A stretch of 56,271 nucleotides of DNA, from NCBI GenBank assembly GCA_046541875.1, contig JBKHCL010000007.1, forward strand, positions 1 through 56,271, read 5' to 3'. Each line of letters begins with the position of its first letter. The first letter of the stretch is position 1. Position numbers and translations under genes: made by a program. The DNA comes from CAZFPT01 sp046541875. GTDB lineage: Bacteria > Planctomycetota > Phycisphaerae > SM23-33. Shown piece by piece: positions 25,211-33,466 of this stretch. The notes beneath the pieces were generated by a model, which did no database searches, was not told the DNA's origin, and saw nothing but the letters and a program-made list of their open reading frames with translations.

Positions 25211-26572
25211 ATGAAGCCCAATTCCCTGGAGACCCTCTACCGACAGGCCGTCTTGGACGCCCTGCCCTGCGCGGTGCTCGTGTTCGACGCCGGACACCGG
25301 GTGGTCTACTGGTCGCCCCAGGCGGCCGCCCTGACCGGCTATTCCGCCGACGAGATGGTCGGTGCCACCTGCCAGGGAATGCAGGTTCGCCTTCTCGGCG
25401 GGCAGGATGCCCGGGCGACCGCGACGTTCTGTCCGCTCGAAGATGGCCGACCCGCCGGCGATGCCGAACTGGAACTGGTCCGGCGCGACGGGTCGGCCGT
25501 CCGCGTACTGTCCCGCACCCAGCCCATTCGCGGGGACGACGGGCAAACCCTCGGCTACGTGCAGGTACTGCTGGACATTTCCATTCTCAACGAGGCCCGC
25601 GGAGAGATCCGTCAACTGCGCCGGCAGATCGCCACCGCCGGCGGCGAGCGAGCGATGATCGGCGATTCACCCCCCATGCGAAAGCTCTGGGAGACGATCC
25701 TCACCGTCGCACCCACCGACGCGTCGGTGGTCATCGAGGGGGAAACCGGCACGGGCAAGGAAATGGTCGCCCGGGCCATTCACGCACACAGCTCCCGCAG
25801 CGAGGAACCCTTCATTGCCGTCAACTGCGGGGCGCTGCCCGAAACACTCCTGGAGGCCGAGCTGTTCGGACACGCAAAGGGGGCCTTCACCGGGGCGACC
25901 AGCGAGAGGCAGGGCCGATTCGAGCATGCCGACGGCGGGACGCTGCTTCTCGACGAGGTCGGGGAGATGTCGCCCGCCTCGCAGGTGAAGCTCCTCCGCG
26001 TACTGCAGGAACGCGAGATCACGCGCCTGGGCGAGTCGACCCCCAGGCCGGTGGATGTCCGCATGATCGCCGCGACCAATCGCGACCTCGCCGCCGACGT
26101 CGCAGACGGACGGTTCCGCGAGGATCTCTACTATCGCCTGCGCGTGATCGGGTTGCGAACCCCCGCCCTCCGTGAGCGCCCCGAGGACATCCCGGACCTC
26201 GTCGCCCACTTCGTGGCCGAGTTCAACCACCAGTATGACCGATCGATCCGCGGCGTCTCCCCCGAGGCGATGCGCATTCTCGAACGCAACCCCTGGAGCG
26301 GAAATGTCCGCCAACTCCGCCACGCCGTCGAACACGCCTTCGTGGTGACCCCGCCGGGAGAGGCGATGCTCTCGCCCGAGGCCCTGCCCGACGAACTGAC
26401 CGCCCCGTCGGCCGATAAGCCCCCCGCCCCGCCGCCACCTCGCGACGAGAAACAGCAGGTGCTCGACGCCCTGGCGGCAACGGACGGCAACAAGGCCGCC
26501 GCGGCCCGGGCGCTGGGCATTACCCGTGCGGGTCTTTACAAGAAGCTCAAACGCCTCGGCATCGAGGTCTGA
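25211..26572 (+). CDS. PAS domain sigma54-dependent transcriptional activator
   Basis: A 453-aa enhancer-binding protein. Residues about 12-120 are a PAS domain (ALPCAVLVFDAGHRVVYWS, LTGYSADEMVG); there is no receiver domain, so it senses a ligand or redox signal directly. The AAA+ core has GETGTGKE (Walker A), ELFGHAKGAFTGA, whose GAFTGA loop contacts sigma54, LLLDEVGEM (Walker B) and FREDLYYRL with the arginine-finger region. NPWSGNVRQLRH follows. A proline-rich linker leads to a Fis-type helix-turn-helix (NKAAAARALGITRAGLYKKL). GGAG precedes the ATG. Its targets are unknown; a sigma54 promoter is present in this window at hsp20. Confidence 0.92.
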   Translation: MKPNSLETLYRQAVLDALPCAVLVFDAGHRVVYWSPQAAALTGYSADEMVGATCQGMQVRLLGGQDARATATFCPLEDGRPAGDAELELVRRDGSAVRVLSRTQPIRGDDGQTLGYVQVLLDISILNEARGEIRQLRRQIATAGGERAMIGDSPPMRKLWETILTVAPTDASVVIEGETGTGKEMVARAIHAHSSRSEEPFIAVNCGALPETLLEAELFGHAKGAFTGATSERQGRFEHADGGTLLLDEVGEMSPASQVKLLRVLQEREITRLGESTPRPVDVRMIAATNRDLAADVADGRFREDLYYRLRVIGLRTPALRERPEDIPDLVAHFVAEFNHQYDRSIRGVSPEAMRILERNPWSGNVRQLRHAVEHAFVVTPPGEAMLSPEALPDELTAPSADKPPAPPPPRDEKQQVLDALAATDGNKAAAARALGITRAGLYKKLKRLGIEV

Positions 26573-26585
26573 GCGGCCGATCGGG

Positions 26586-27749
26586 TCAGTACGTCGGGCC
26601 GATGCGGTTGATGGCGAACTCGTGGCAACCGTTGCGCTCGGAGCAGGTGGGTGTCCCGTTGGCCGTCAGGAGGACTTTGTTCCACAGGCGTTCGGCGAGT
26701 ACGTCCATCCCAGTCCCTTCGATCAGCGCCCCCGCGTCGAGGTCGATATAATCGGCCATCCGCCGGGCCATGGGCGTGTTCGAGGCGATTTTCACCACCG
26801 GGGCCACGGCACAGCCCAGGGGCGTTCCCACACCGGTGGAGAACAGCACCAGCGTCGCCCCGCCGGCGGCCATCCCCGTGACCGACTCGGGATCGTTCCC
26901 GGGCGTGTCCATCACGACCAGTCCGGAAGCGGCCGGTTTTTCAGCGTAGTCCAACACCTCGCGGATGGGCGACGTTCCGCCCTTCACCACGCAGCCGAGG
27001 GATTTTTCCTCGATGGAGCTGAGCCCGGCCCGGATGTTGCCCGGCGTGGGATTCACCCCGCGAAGGTCACAGCCCTGTCGGCGGGCGGCGTTGGTGTAGC
27101 GAGCGATGCACGCCAGCAGCTTGCGGCGGTGCTCCGGATCGGCGATCCGTGGGCTCAGTGCGTCCTCAGCCCCGATCATCTCGGGGGTCTCGGCGAGAAT
27201 CACCGTCGCACCGGCGGCTACGAGCCGGTCGGCCACCCGCCCGATGAGCGGATTGGCGGTAATGCCCGAGAACGGGTCCGACCCGCCGCACTCCAGGGCG
27301 ACGGTCAACTCGGAGATCGGGCGATCTTCCGGCTCGCGCAGCGCAACGGCCTGGCGGATATCGAGCAGCTGGGTCTCGGCGGCCGCCAGCATTTCATCCA
27401 ATCCCCCGGCGTCCTGAATGACCAGGCTGCGAACGACGCGTCCCTCCGTGCTCACACGCGATTCGATGTCGGCGGTCGAGATACTCTCGCATCCCAGCCC
27501 CACCAGCAACACGCCGCCGACGTTGGGATTGCCGCACGTCCCAGCCAGCGTCCGCAGGACCTGCTCACGATCGTCGCCCAGGTGCGTACAGCCGTGCTGA
27601 TGGGTGACGGGGATCACCCCCGGGTGCTCGGCTGCGATGCGCTCGACCGCGAAGTTGGCGCAGCACACCGAGGAGACCACCAGCACGTGGTTGCGTATGC
27701 CCGCCGACTGCTCGCCTCTGGGCCAGGCGCGGATGGTCGCCTCGCTCAT
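26586..27749 (-). CDS. UxaA family hydrolase, large (catalytic) subunit
   Basis: A 387-aa protein matching the C-terminal domain of altronate/galactarate dehydratases (UxaA/GarD). Signature stretches are VTHQHGCTHLG near 48, VGLGCES, IQDAGGL, ALECGGSDPFSGITANPLIG, GNIRAGLSSIEEKSLG, GLVVMDTPGND and LVLFSTGVGTPLGCAVAPVVKIASNT. These enzymes dehydrate sugar acids with a metal held partly by Cys residues. The N-terminal SAF domain is encoded by the separate gene upstream, overlapping by ATGA, as in the SuyA/SuyB sulfolactate lyases. The natural substrate (altronate, galactarate, sulfolactate or another) cannot be told from sequence alone. Confidence 0.85.
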   Translation of the reverse strand: MSEATIRAWPRGEQSAGIRNHVLVVSSVCCANFAVERIAAEHPGVIPVTHQHGCTHLGDDREQVLRTLAGTCGNPNVGGVLLVGLGCESISTADIESRVSTEGRVVRSLVIQDAGGLDEMLAAAETQLLDIRQAVALREPEDRPISELTVALECGGSDPFSGITANPLIGRVADRLVAAGATVILAETPEMIGAEDALSPRIADPEHRRKLLACIARYTNAARRQGCDLRGVNPTPGNIRAGLSSIEEKSLGCVVKGGTSPIREVLDYAEKPAASGLVVMDTPGNDPESVTGMAAGGATLVLFSTGVGTPLGCAVAPVVKIASNTPMARRMADYIDLDAGALIEGTGMDVLAERLWNKVLLTANGTPTCSERNGCHEFAINRIGPTY

Positions 27750-28054
27750 GACGCATCTCCCCGCTGCTGCTGCTGTGACACCGTCGAGGTGAGATTGTGT
27801 ACGTGTACCTGTTCGCCGGGCGCGATGTCGACGGTCGCCGTCCCGATCGGATAGCCGTACTTGCGGATGGTTTCGCCGCGTGCGATGGGCTCGACCGCCA
27901 GCTTGAAGGCCGACGGGATCGGTTCGGGCACGTCGAGGGGTTCCCCGCTCGGCAGCGCGTAGGCGCCTCCCGGCACGTCGCGCAGGGCGGTGGCGACGTT
28001 GTCCGAGGGGTCCAGAAGGACGGCGTAATCGGTCAGCATCAGGGGTTTGGTCAT
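27746..28054 (-). CDS. UxaA family, small SAF-domain subunit
   Basis: A 102-aa SAF domain corresponding to the N-terminus of altronate dehydratase: LLDPSDNVATALRDV at the start and VEPIARGETIRKYGYPIGTATVDIAPGEQVHVHNL at the end, the latter diagnostic. The start MTKPLMLTDYAV was chosen because the SAF domain begins there; the Shine-Dalgarno site is weak. Its stop overlaps the start of the large subunit. It follows mlaD on the same strand by 32 bases, which may be chance or co-transcription. Confidence 0.8.
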   Translation of the reverse strand: MTKPLMLTDYAVLLDPSDNVATALRDVPGGAYALPSGEPLDVPEPIPSAFKLAVEPIARGETIRKYGYPIGTATVDIAPGEQVHVHNLTSTVSQQQQRGDAS

Positions 28055-28086
28055 GGGAATCTCGTAATTCGCGAGGCGGAGGACGC

Positions 28087-29214
28087 CTACTTGAGCTTCA
28101 CCTGCATGCCGGTCTTTTTCCACGTCTCGGTCAGGGCGCGGAGGTCTTTCATGAGCGACTTCATCTGGCCGACGGCTCCGACGAGTTCGTTGTAGAGCTT
28201 CGGGTCGTTGACGAGCTTGCCGGCAGAGCCCTCGCCCTCGTCGATTTTGGCGACTACCTTGTTGATGGTGGTCATTACCTTGGAAAGATCGTCCGCACCG
28301 CTGACCACGCGCTGGGTGACTTTGGCGAAGTCGGTCCGGGCGGCTGTGGCGGTTCTGGAGATCTCGGTGAACGAGCCCTCGGCGGCCGTCACCGTTTTGC
28401 GGGCGTCGCCGGCAAGGGTCTTCAGCTCGTCCATCGCCTCGGACATCCTCGAGGAGGCGTCGGAGAGGTTGGCCAGTCCGTCGCGGAGATTCTTCTGGTT
28501 TTCCATATCGCCCATGACCATGTAGATCGCGTCGAGCGTTCGATTGAGTCGCTGGGCCGTTCCTGCCAGCCCACCGGGAAGCCCGCCGTCCCGGGCGGGC
28601 GCGTTGCCGTCTGCCGGCGCGGTGGTTGGCGCGTTGCCGTCGGTCGGGGCCGGTGCCAATACGTTATTGAGATTCTGCGCCAGCTGGGAGATGCTCGCCA
28701 TGGTGGGTTTGAGGTCCTCGGCGATGCCCGCGAAAGACTCCAGAATGGGCTTGAACTGATCGACGGGGTTGTCACTGCGCTCGTAGCCCTCGATCGTAAT
28801 CGGCTTGTCGGTGGGGAGGTGTTCCAGGGGCTCGCCCGTTTCGGGGTCCACGCGCTGCGGCCCGTCGGGGTAGATCTCAATGTACGTCCCGCCCATCATC
28901 GTGCGGGTGAAGTAGACGTTGACGTTGTCCGGCAGGCGGTACTGCGACTCGATGCGCAACGTCACCGTGATGCCTTTCTGGAGATCCTTCGGGTCGGTAA
29001 ACGACACGTCCGTCACGCGGCCGACACGCATGCCCCGGTAGTTCACGAAGTCGCCCTCGCTGGCGCCGCCGGTGGAGTTCATGCGAACCAGGAGGTTGTA
29101 GCCTCCGGCGAACTGTTCGGGCAGCTTGGCGAACATGAAGATCATCGCAGCCAGTACGATCAGGCCTCCGATGACGGTCATTCCGACGGCAACGTTTCGC
29201 GATTTCTCTTTCAT
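28087..29214 (-). CDS. mlaD: MlaD family lipid-binding protein (MCE domain)
   Basis: A 375-aa membrane-anchored MCE protein. A single N-terminal membrane helix (VAVGMTVIGGLIVLAAMIFMF) is followed by the MCE domain at about 40-125, including GDFVNYRGMRVGRVTDVSF and MMGGTYIEIYPDG. The long C-terminal part (about 150-375) is helical and probably coiled, with a Pro/Thr/Ala-rich linker near 205-225. MlaD hexamers carry phospholipid between membranes as part of an ABC transporter. GGGAG precedes the ATG, which overlaps the mlaF stop. The C-terminal extension is longer than in E. coli MlaD (183 aa), more like Mce/PqiB/TGD2 proteins. Confidence 0.85.
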   Translation of the reverse strand: MKEKSRNVAVGMTVIGGLIVLAAMIFMFAKLPEQFAGGYNLLVRMNSTGGASEGDFVNYRGMRVGRVTDVSFTDPKDLQKGITVTLRIESQYRLPDNVNVYFTRTMMGGTYIEIYPDGPQRVDPETGEPLEHLPTDKPITIEGYERSDNPVDQFKPILESFAGIAEDLKPTMASISQLAQNLNNVLAPAPTDGNAPTTAPADGNAPARDGGLPGGLAGTAQRLNRTLDAIYMVMGDMENQKNLRDGLANLSDASSRMSEAMDELKTLAGDARKTVTAAEGSFTEISRTATAARTDFAKVTQRVVSGADDLSKVMTTINKVVAKIDEGEGSAGKLVNDPKLYNELVGAVGQMKSLMKDLRALTETWKKTGMQVKLK

Positions 29215-30062
29215 CCGGCATCTCCCGGTGTGTCGGCCGAGGCGGTCTCCCGTTCGGCGCGGGCGAACCATTCGATCGATCCGCCCATGGTGTCCAATTC
29301 GCCAACGTCGGCACGTCCTTCCACAAAACGCACCACCGCGTCGTCATCGATACTCTTGAGTCCCTCGGGCGTCGTGTCCGCGATGAGCTTTCCGTTGTAA
29401 AGCATCACAATCCGGTCGCCCACCCTTCGGGCCGAGGTCATGTCGTGGGTCACCACGACGGCCGTCGTCTTGAGTTCGTCCTGCAGCTTGAGGATCAGAT
29501 CGTCGATCATGCCCGATCGGATCGGATCCAGCCCCGTGGTGGGCTCGTCGTAGAGGATCACTTCCGGCTCCATGACGATCGCCCGCGCGAGGGCTGCCCG
29601 CTTTTTCTGCCCCCCCGAGAGTTCCTCCGGGTAGCGGTGCTCCAGACCGCCCAGACCGACCTGCGAGAGCACCTTGTGGGCGAGGCTGGGACGGTCGGCT
29701 TCCGAGGCGATCCCGTGCTCGTGCAGCGGGAAGCAGATATTCTCCTCGATGGTCATCGAATCGAACAGCGCCCCGCCCTGGAAGAGGAACCCCATGCGCC
29801 GACGGATATCCACCAGCCGGCGTTCCGGGAGGCGAGAGATGGTCTTGCCGTTGAAACGCACCTTTCCGCTGTCGGGGCGGAGCAACGCGATCATGTGCTT
29901 GAGCATCACGCTCTTGCCGCAGCCCGAGGGCCCGATGATCACCGTCGTCTCGCCCGCGCGGATCGCCAGATCGATCCCGTCCAGGACCACCGTACTGTTG
30001 AACGCCTTGCGGACGTTCTGAAACTCGATGATGGGTTCGACGGGAGATTCGCTCACGGTCAC
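29211..30062 (-). CDS. mlaF: MlaF-type ABC transporter ATP-binding protein
   Basis: A 283-aa ABC ATPase. GPSGCGKSVMLKHMIALL is Walker A with the MlaF-typical GKSVxLKH; FLFQGGALFDSM is the Q-loop; EELSGGQKKRAALARAI is the signature; VILYDEPTTGLDP is Walker B; and VTHDM is the H-loop. All match MlaF/Ttg2A. The GTG overlaps the stop of the upstream acetyltransferase (GTGA) with GGAG six bases earlier; a second GTG at 30056 is possible. A 35-residue C-terminal tail follows the core. The usual permease MlaE is not beside it. It should drive retrograde or anterograde phospholipid transport with the adjacent MlaD. Confidence 0.88.
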   Translation of the reverse strand: MTVSESPVEPIIEFQNVRKAFNSTVVLDGIDLAIRAGETTVIIGPSGCGKSVMLKHMIALLRPDSGKVRFNGKTISRLPERRLVDIRRRMGFLFQGGALFDSMTIEENICFPLHEHGIASEADRPSLAHKVLSQVGLGGLEHRYPEELSGGQKKRAALARAIVMEPEVILYDEPTTGLDPIRSGMIDDLILKLQDELKTTAVVVTHDMTSARRVGDRIVMLYNGKLIADTTPEGLKSIDDDAVVRFVEGRADVGELDTMGGSIEWFARAERETASADTPGDAG

Positions 30063-30547
30063 TGGTATCTCCGCTCCGGTCCGTTTTCGGTGGCGGTTGG
30101 CTCGTAGAGGACGGCGATTTCGTCGCAGTGATCGGCCTTGGGGCAGGCGATGCACTCGCGCCAGACCTTGTCGGGCAGCATGTGACGGTCCACCACACCG
30201 AAGCCGAGCTTCTCGAAAAAACGTTGTTCGTACGTCAGGGCGAAGAACCGCTCGACGCCCAGCTGTCTTGCCTGCTCCATGCCCTCGCTGACCAGGGCGC
30301 TGCCGACTCCGCGTCCCCGGGCGGCGGGCGAGACAGCCAGCGATTTCACCTCGGCCAGGTTCGACCAGACAATGTCGACCGCGCAGCACCCAAGCAGCTC
30401 ACCATCGTCCTCGGCCACCAGGAACTCGCGCAGCGTGTCGTACACGCTCTCGTGACTGCGATGGAGCATGAGCCCCTTCTCGGCGTATTGGTTGATCAGT
30501 GCGCAAATGTCCGGGACATCCGCGGTGCGGGCGTGTCGTAGCTTCAT
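30059..30547 (-). CDS. GNAT acetyltransferase, ArgA-like
   Basis: A 162-aa acetyltransferase. KSLAVSPAARGRGVGSALV is the acetyl-CoA-binding motif A. The distal segment PDKVWRECIACPKADHCDEIAV, with its paired cysteines, is characteristic of short stand-alone N-acetylglutamate synthases that start arginine synthesis. YEQRFFEKLGF also fits. The ATG start gives a family-like N-terminus (RHARTADVPDICALI), though no good Shine-Dalgarno is visible. It is translationally coupled to mlaF, an odd partner, and no arg gene is in the window, so the arginine role is likely but unproven. Confidence 0.75.
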   Translation of the reverse strand: MKLRHARTADVPDICALINQYAEKGLMLHRSHESVYDTLREFLVAEDDGELLGCCAVDIVWSNLAEVKSLAVSPAARGRGVGSALVSEGMEQARQLGVERFFALTYEQRFFEKLGFGVVDRHMLPDKVWRECIACPKADHCDEIAVLYEPTATENGPERRYQ

Positions 30548-30633
30548 ACGCAAACAGTCTACACGCTGCGGGACGTCAGGGGCGAAACGAAATTTCACTT
30601 CCGCCCGCACCTCGGCGCGGTAGGATCCGGTCC

Positions 30634-31446
30634 ATGCGAGAAACCCGGTCCACCCAACGCATCGGCCGATTACGCAAGGCCCGCTACGCGATCCGCCGCG
30701 GGGCCGTCCCGGCTGTGCTGTTGTTGCTGGCCGGCGCGATCGCCCTGGGCGATTACGTCGGACTCTTCGGGCGGATCCCCGGGCCGGACTTCCCGCGATA
30801 CCACAATCGGGAGGTTCGCGTGACGAACATCGTCGATGGCGACACGTTGGACGTGGACCTGTACGACCCCCTCAATGACGATTCGGACACGCGCATCCGG
30901 CTGTGGGGCGTGGACACACCCGAAACCGTCAAGCCCAACACCCCGCCCCAGCACTTCGGCCCCGAAGCGACCTCCGCCACACGACGCTGGTGCAAGGGAA
31001 AGACCGTCACGCTCAGGCTGGTCAAAGGCGACACGCGAGGCAAGTACAAACGCCTGCTGGCGTACGTCGTGCTGCCCAACGGTCAAACGCTGAACGACAG
31101 ACTCGTGGCCGAGGGGTACGCCTACGCGGATCCGCGATACGACCATCCCCGGCGCGAACAGTACCGACGCCTGCAGGCCCGGGCCGTTCGCGATCGGCGA
31201 GGTCTGTGGAAAAACGTCACGCCGGACGACCTGCCGTACTACTTCCACGGACAGTTGCCCCAACCCGCCCCGCCGAGCGACGGGAACAATCCGACGAGCC
31301 TCAGAAGACCTCCTCGGACCCTTCCCGCCGGGGCTGATCCCGGTCGATCGCGAGCTTCCCTCGGATACTTTCCAGGCGTCGACTCACCCGACCGATCCGA
31401 CGGACCAGCAGGATCATCGGCGGTGTGCGGTTGTCGCGGAAGCTGA
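30634..31446 (+). CDS. thermonuclease family protein
   Basis: A 270-aa staphylococcal-nuclease-like protein with an N-terminal membrane anchor or signal (residues about 20-42). The SNase core at about 55-195 has VTNIVDGDTLDVDL (Asp ligands), IRLWGVDTPET (catalytic Arg and Asp), YKRLLAYVVLPNG (second catalytic Arg) and LNDRLVAEGYAYADPRY. It would cleave DNA or RNA outside the cytoplasm. AGGA lies before the ATG. After the core the frame runs a further 75 residues of Arg/Pro-rich, low-complexity sequence. The last 146 bases are antisense to the next gene, so the true C-terminus may be shorter in ancestors. The domain assignment is firm. Confidence 0.82.
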   Translation: MRETRSTQRIGRLRKARYAIRRGAVPAVLLLLAGAIALGDYVGLFGRIPGPDFPRYHNREVRVTNIVDGDTLDVDLYDPLNDDSDTRIRLWGVDTPETVKPNTPPQHFGPEATSATRRWCKGKTVTLRLVKGDTRGKYKRLLAYVVLPNGQTLNDRLVAEGYAYADPRYDHPRREQYRRLQARAVRDRRGLWKNVTPDDLPYYFHGQLPQPAPPSDGNNPTSLRRPPRTLPAGADPGRSRASLGYFPGVDSPDRSDGPAGSSAVCGCRGS

Positions 31447-32149
31447 TGACCACTCGCCCGAATCCGAGAATGCGCTCCAGGAAGTCGCCCGTGTCGATCC
31501 GTGTGGTGTAGTCCTCGCGGCTGATCTGGTTGCCGCTCTCGGTCGGACCTTCCTGGATGTTCATGTAGTTGGAGGTGATCGCGACGTAGTAGAACAGCCC
31601 GCGAATCCAGCTGATGACCACGGCGATCGAGAAAATCACGCCGAACAGGAGGTACCCCTTCCAGCCGATCTCGAAGGCCATGCTCGCGAAGAAGCCCCAG
31701 ATATGCCCGTCCCACCCGAGCATCATCAGCCAGAGGTACGTCACACCCATGCACAACAGCACGATGAGAATGAGCTTGATGGACAGCTCGTATTCGTCGA
31801 CCAGGAAGTTCAGGAAGAACACCGCCAGCCACACGCCGCCGATAATCTGCCCGGTCGGTGGGGCCGGCTCCAGCCACATGATGATCGCCGCCACGAACGA
31901 GACGATGATCGTGGGAACGTAAAGGACCTTGCGCGACCAGTTGAACGCGATGATCCACTCGTTGATGTCCGGATCGTCGCGCAACTGTTTGCCCAGTCGC
32001 AGGCGGGTCCGGATGGTGTTCCGCAGAAACAGCCAGATCACCGCCAGCAGCGCAATGACCACAAACGGCGCGGCGAAGACCGCCCATTCTTTCGTGCCCC
32101 ACGCAGCCGGCATCGCAAGCGGATAGTCGGTCACAGCAGACAGGTCCAT
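31301..32149 (-). CDS. integral membrane protein of unknown function
   Basis: A 282-aa protein with about five to six membrane helices: 22-42, 75-92, 103-118, 122-142, 147-165 and 165-185. A C-terminal cytoplasmic domain of about 85 residues follows (YYVAITSNYMNIQEGPTESG, TRIDTGDFLERILGFGRVVISF), reminiscent of a PH-like beta fold such as the bacterial PH domain. An AAAGGGTG site precedes the ATG. The 3' end overlaps the thermonuclease gene by 146 bases, tail to tail. Function not recognised. Confidence 0.6.
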   Translation of the reverse strand: MDLSAVTDYPLAMPAAWGTKEWAVFAAPFVVIALLAVIWLFLRNTIRTRLRLGKQLRDDPDINEWIIAFNWSRKVLYVPTIIVSFVAAIIMWLEPAPPTGQIIGGVWLAVFFLNFLVDEYELSIKLILIVLLCMGVTYLWLMMLGWDGHIWGFFASMAFEIGWKGYLLFGVIFSIAVVISWIRGLFYYVAITSNYMNIQEGPTESGNQISREDYTTRIDTGDFLERILGFGRVVISFRDNRTPPMILLVRRIGRVSRRLESIRGKLAIDRDQPRREGSEEVF

Positions 32150-32461
32150 GGCGTCACCCTTTCATTGATCGGTTGATCTGCTTATATCCGCCCGACGCCG
32201 ATGGTGCAAGACACCACCCGACCCGTCGCACGCGCGAAAGGCCCAGAAATCGCACTCAGGGGGAACGTTCCCCGCGGATTTCCCGTTTGGATCAGTGTCG
32301 CGGCCAGGACCGTAACAGCCTTTAATAGTAGTGCTTACTGCTTGCGTGCTTTGCAGGCGGTTTTGCAGGGTCCGGGCGGCGGCGCAACGTATTCTGTTCT
32401 CGTGGGAAACGGAGATCCCATCAGGTATCGTCGAACTGAAATGATGTACGGGTGAGAAACC
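32150..32461. other. divergent intergenic region upstream of anti-sigma-like gene
   Basis: About 310 bases between the divergent membrane-protein gene and the anti-sigma-like gene. It contains a locally AT-rich patch at 32318-32342, a good candidate for promoters. TATTCT at 32390-32395 could be a -10 box for the plus-strand gene, but its -35 spacing is poor. Confidence 0.35.
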
Positions 32462-33256
32462 ATGTCGATTACAGATGTAGAACTGGAAGAGCTTGTCGAG
32501 GGGGAAGCGGATATTTCTGAGGTAGACAACGACCGAATCCGGATGGCCGTCGAGGGGCACCGTGCGTTGCGCCGGCGGATCCGAGAGGCGTTCGACAGCC
32601 AGAGGCCGGGCATCGGGCTGTTTGTTCGAGTCCAGTCGGCCGTCTCGGCAGCGGGGGTCAACCCGCCCCGGGAACACGGTGAGATCGTGTTGCGTTTCCC
32701 TCGCTGGGGCGTCGTGGCATCGGCGGCGGCGATGGTGCTGCTGGTTCTGTCGGCTGCCTATCTGCTGGCCCCCGAGCCCAAGGCCGCCCCGGTCTCCGCC
32801 GGTCAGGGCAAGATCGCCCAGGCGGTTCTTGCGCACATCCACACCGAGACCTCCTCGCACCCGACCCATCCCAGTTCCGACTGGTCGGACGTTCGCGGCT
32901 ACCTCGCCGAGCAGACGGGCATCCGACCCCGAAAGATTTCCGGCAGTTCGTTGCGTCTGGTGGGCGGCTCGCGAACGGAGTTCATGGGCGAGTCGGCCGC
33001 CTCGTATGTGTTCCAGACGCCCGAGGGACCCTTGACCGTGGTGATTATGCGGACATCGCCGGAGAAGCTGAATTTCGACCACTGCCGCCCGGTCGACGCC
33101 GGCCGACTCTGGGCGTGCGGGTTCCGCGACAGCAGGATGGTCGCCGTCCGCGTGGGCGATCTGACCTACTGTGCGATCGGAAAGTTTGACCACGACAGGC
33201 TTTCAGAACTCCTTCGCCCCCTGATGACCCCCAGTTCCCCCCGCGCCTCGCGCTGA
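32462..33256 (+). CDS. anti-sigma-factor-like single-pass membrane protein
   Basis: A 264-aa protein: an acidic, helical cytoplasmic N-terminus of about 80 residues, one membrane helix at about 82-104 (VVASAAAMVLLVLSAAYLL), and an extracytoplasmic beta-rich domain of about 155 residues (GSSLRLVGGSRTEFMGE, SYVFQTPEGPLTVVIM). This layout and the VELEELVEGE start are typical of ECF anti-sigma factors. The zinc-binding HxxxCxxC motif is absent and no sigma factor gene is adjacent, so the role is an inference. GGGTGAG precedes the ATG. It lies 210 bases upstream of the RHH-ParA pair on the same strand. Confidence 0.5.
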   Translation: MSITDVELEELVEGEADISEVDNDRIRMAVEGHRALRRRIREAFDSQRPGIGLFVRVQSAVSAAGVNPPREHGEIVLRFPRWGVVASAAAMVLLVLSAAYLLAPEPKAAPVSAGQGKIAQAVLAHIHTETSSHPTHPSSDWSDVRGYLAEQTGIRPRKISGSSLRLVGGSRTEFMGESAASYVFQTPEGPLTVVIMRTSPEKLNFDHCRPVDAGRLWACGFRDSRMVAVRVGDLTYCAIGKFDHDRLSELLRPLMTPSSPRASR

Positions 33257-33466
33257 GATCCGCTCGGGAAACCCAGTTTTTCCCCGTCTGGTGCTGAACC
33301 AAGCCTCTGTTTTCGCCGATTCCCCCTGTGGAGAGGTTGCCTTCTCCCGGTCAAGGCACAGCGGCTTGCATGCACTTTCTGCAGGGCTCGCCACGAGAAC
33401 ACGTCGTCGGCCTTGTGATCTGTTCGTGTCGGGACGAGCGCTAACCGGTTCCCGTGGGAGTCTTTT

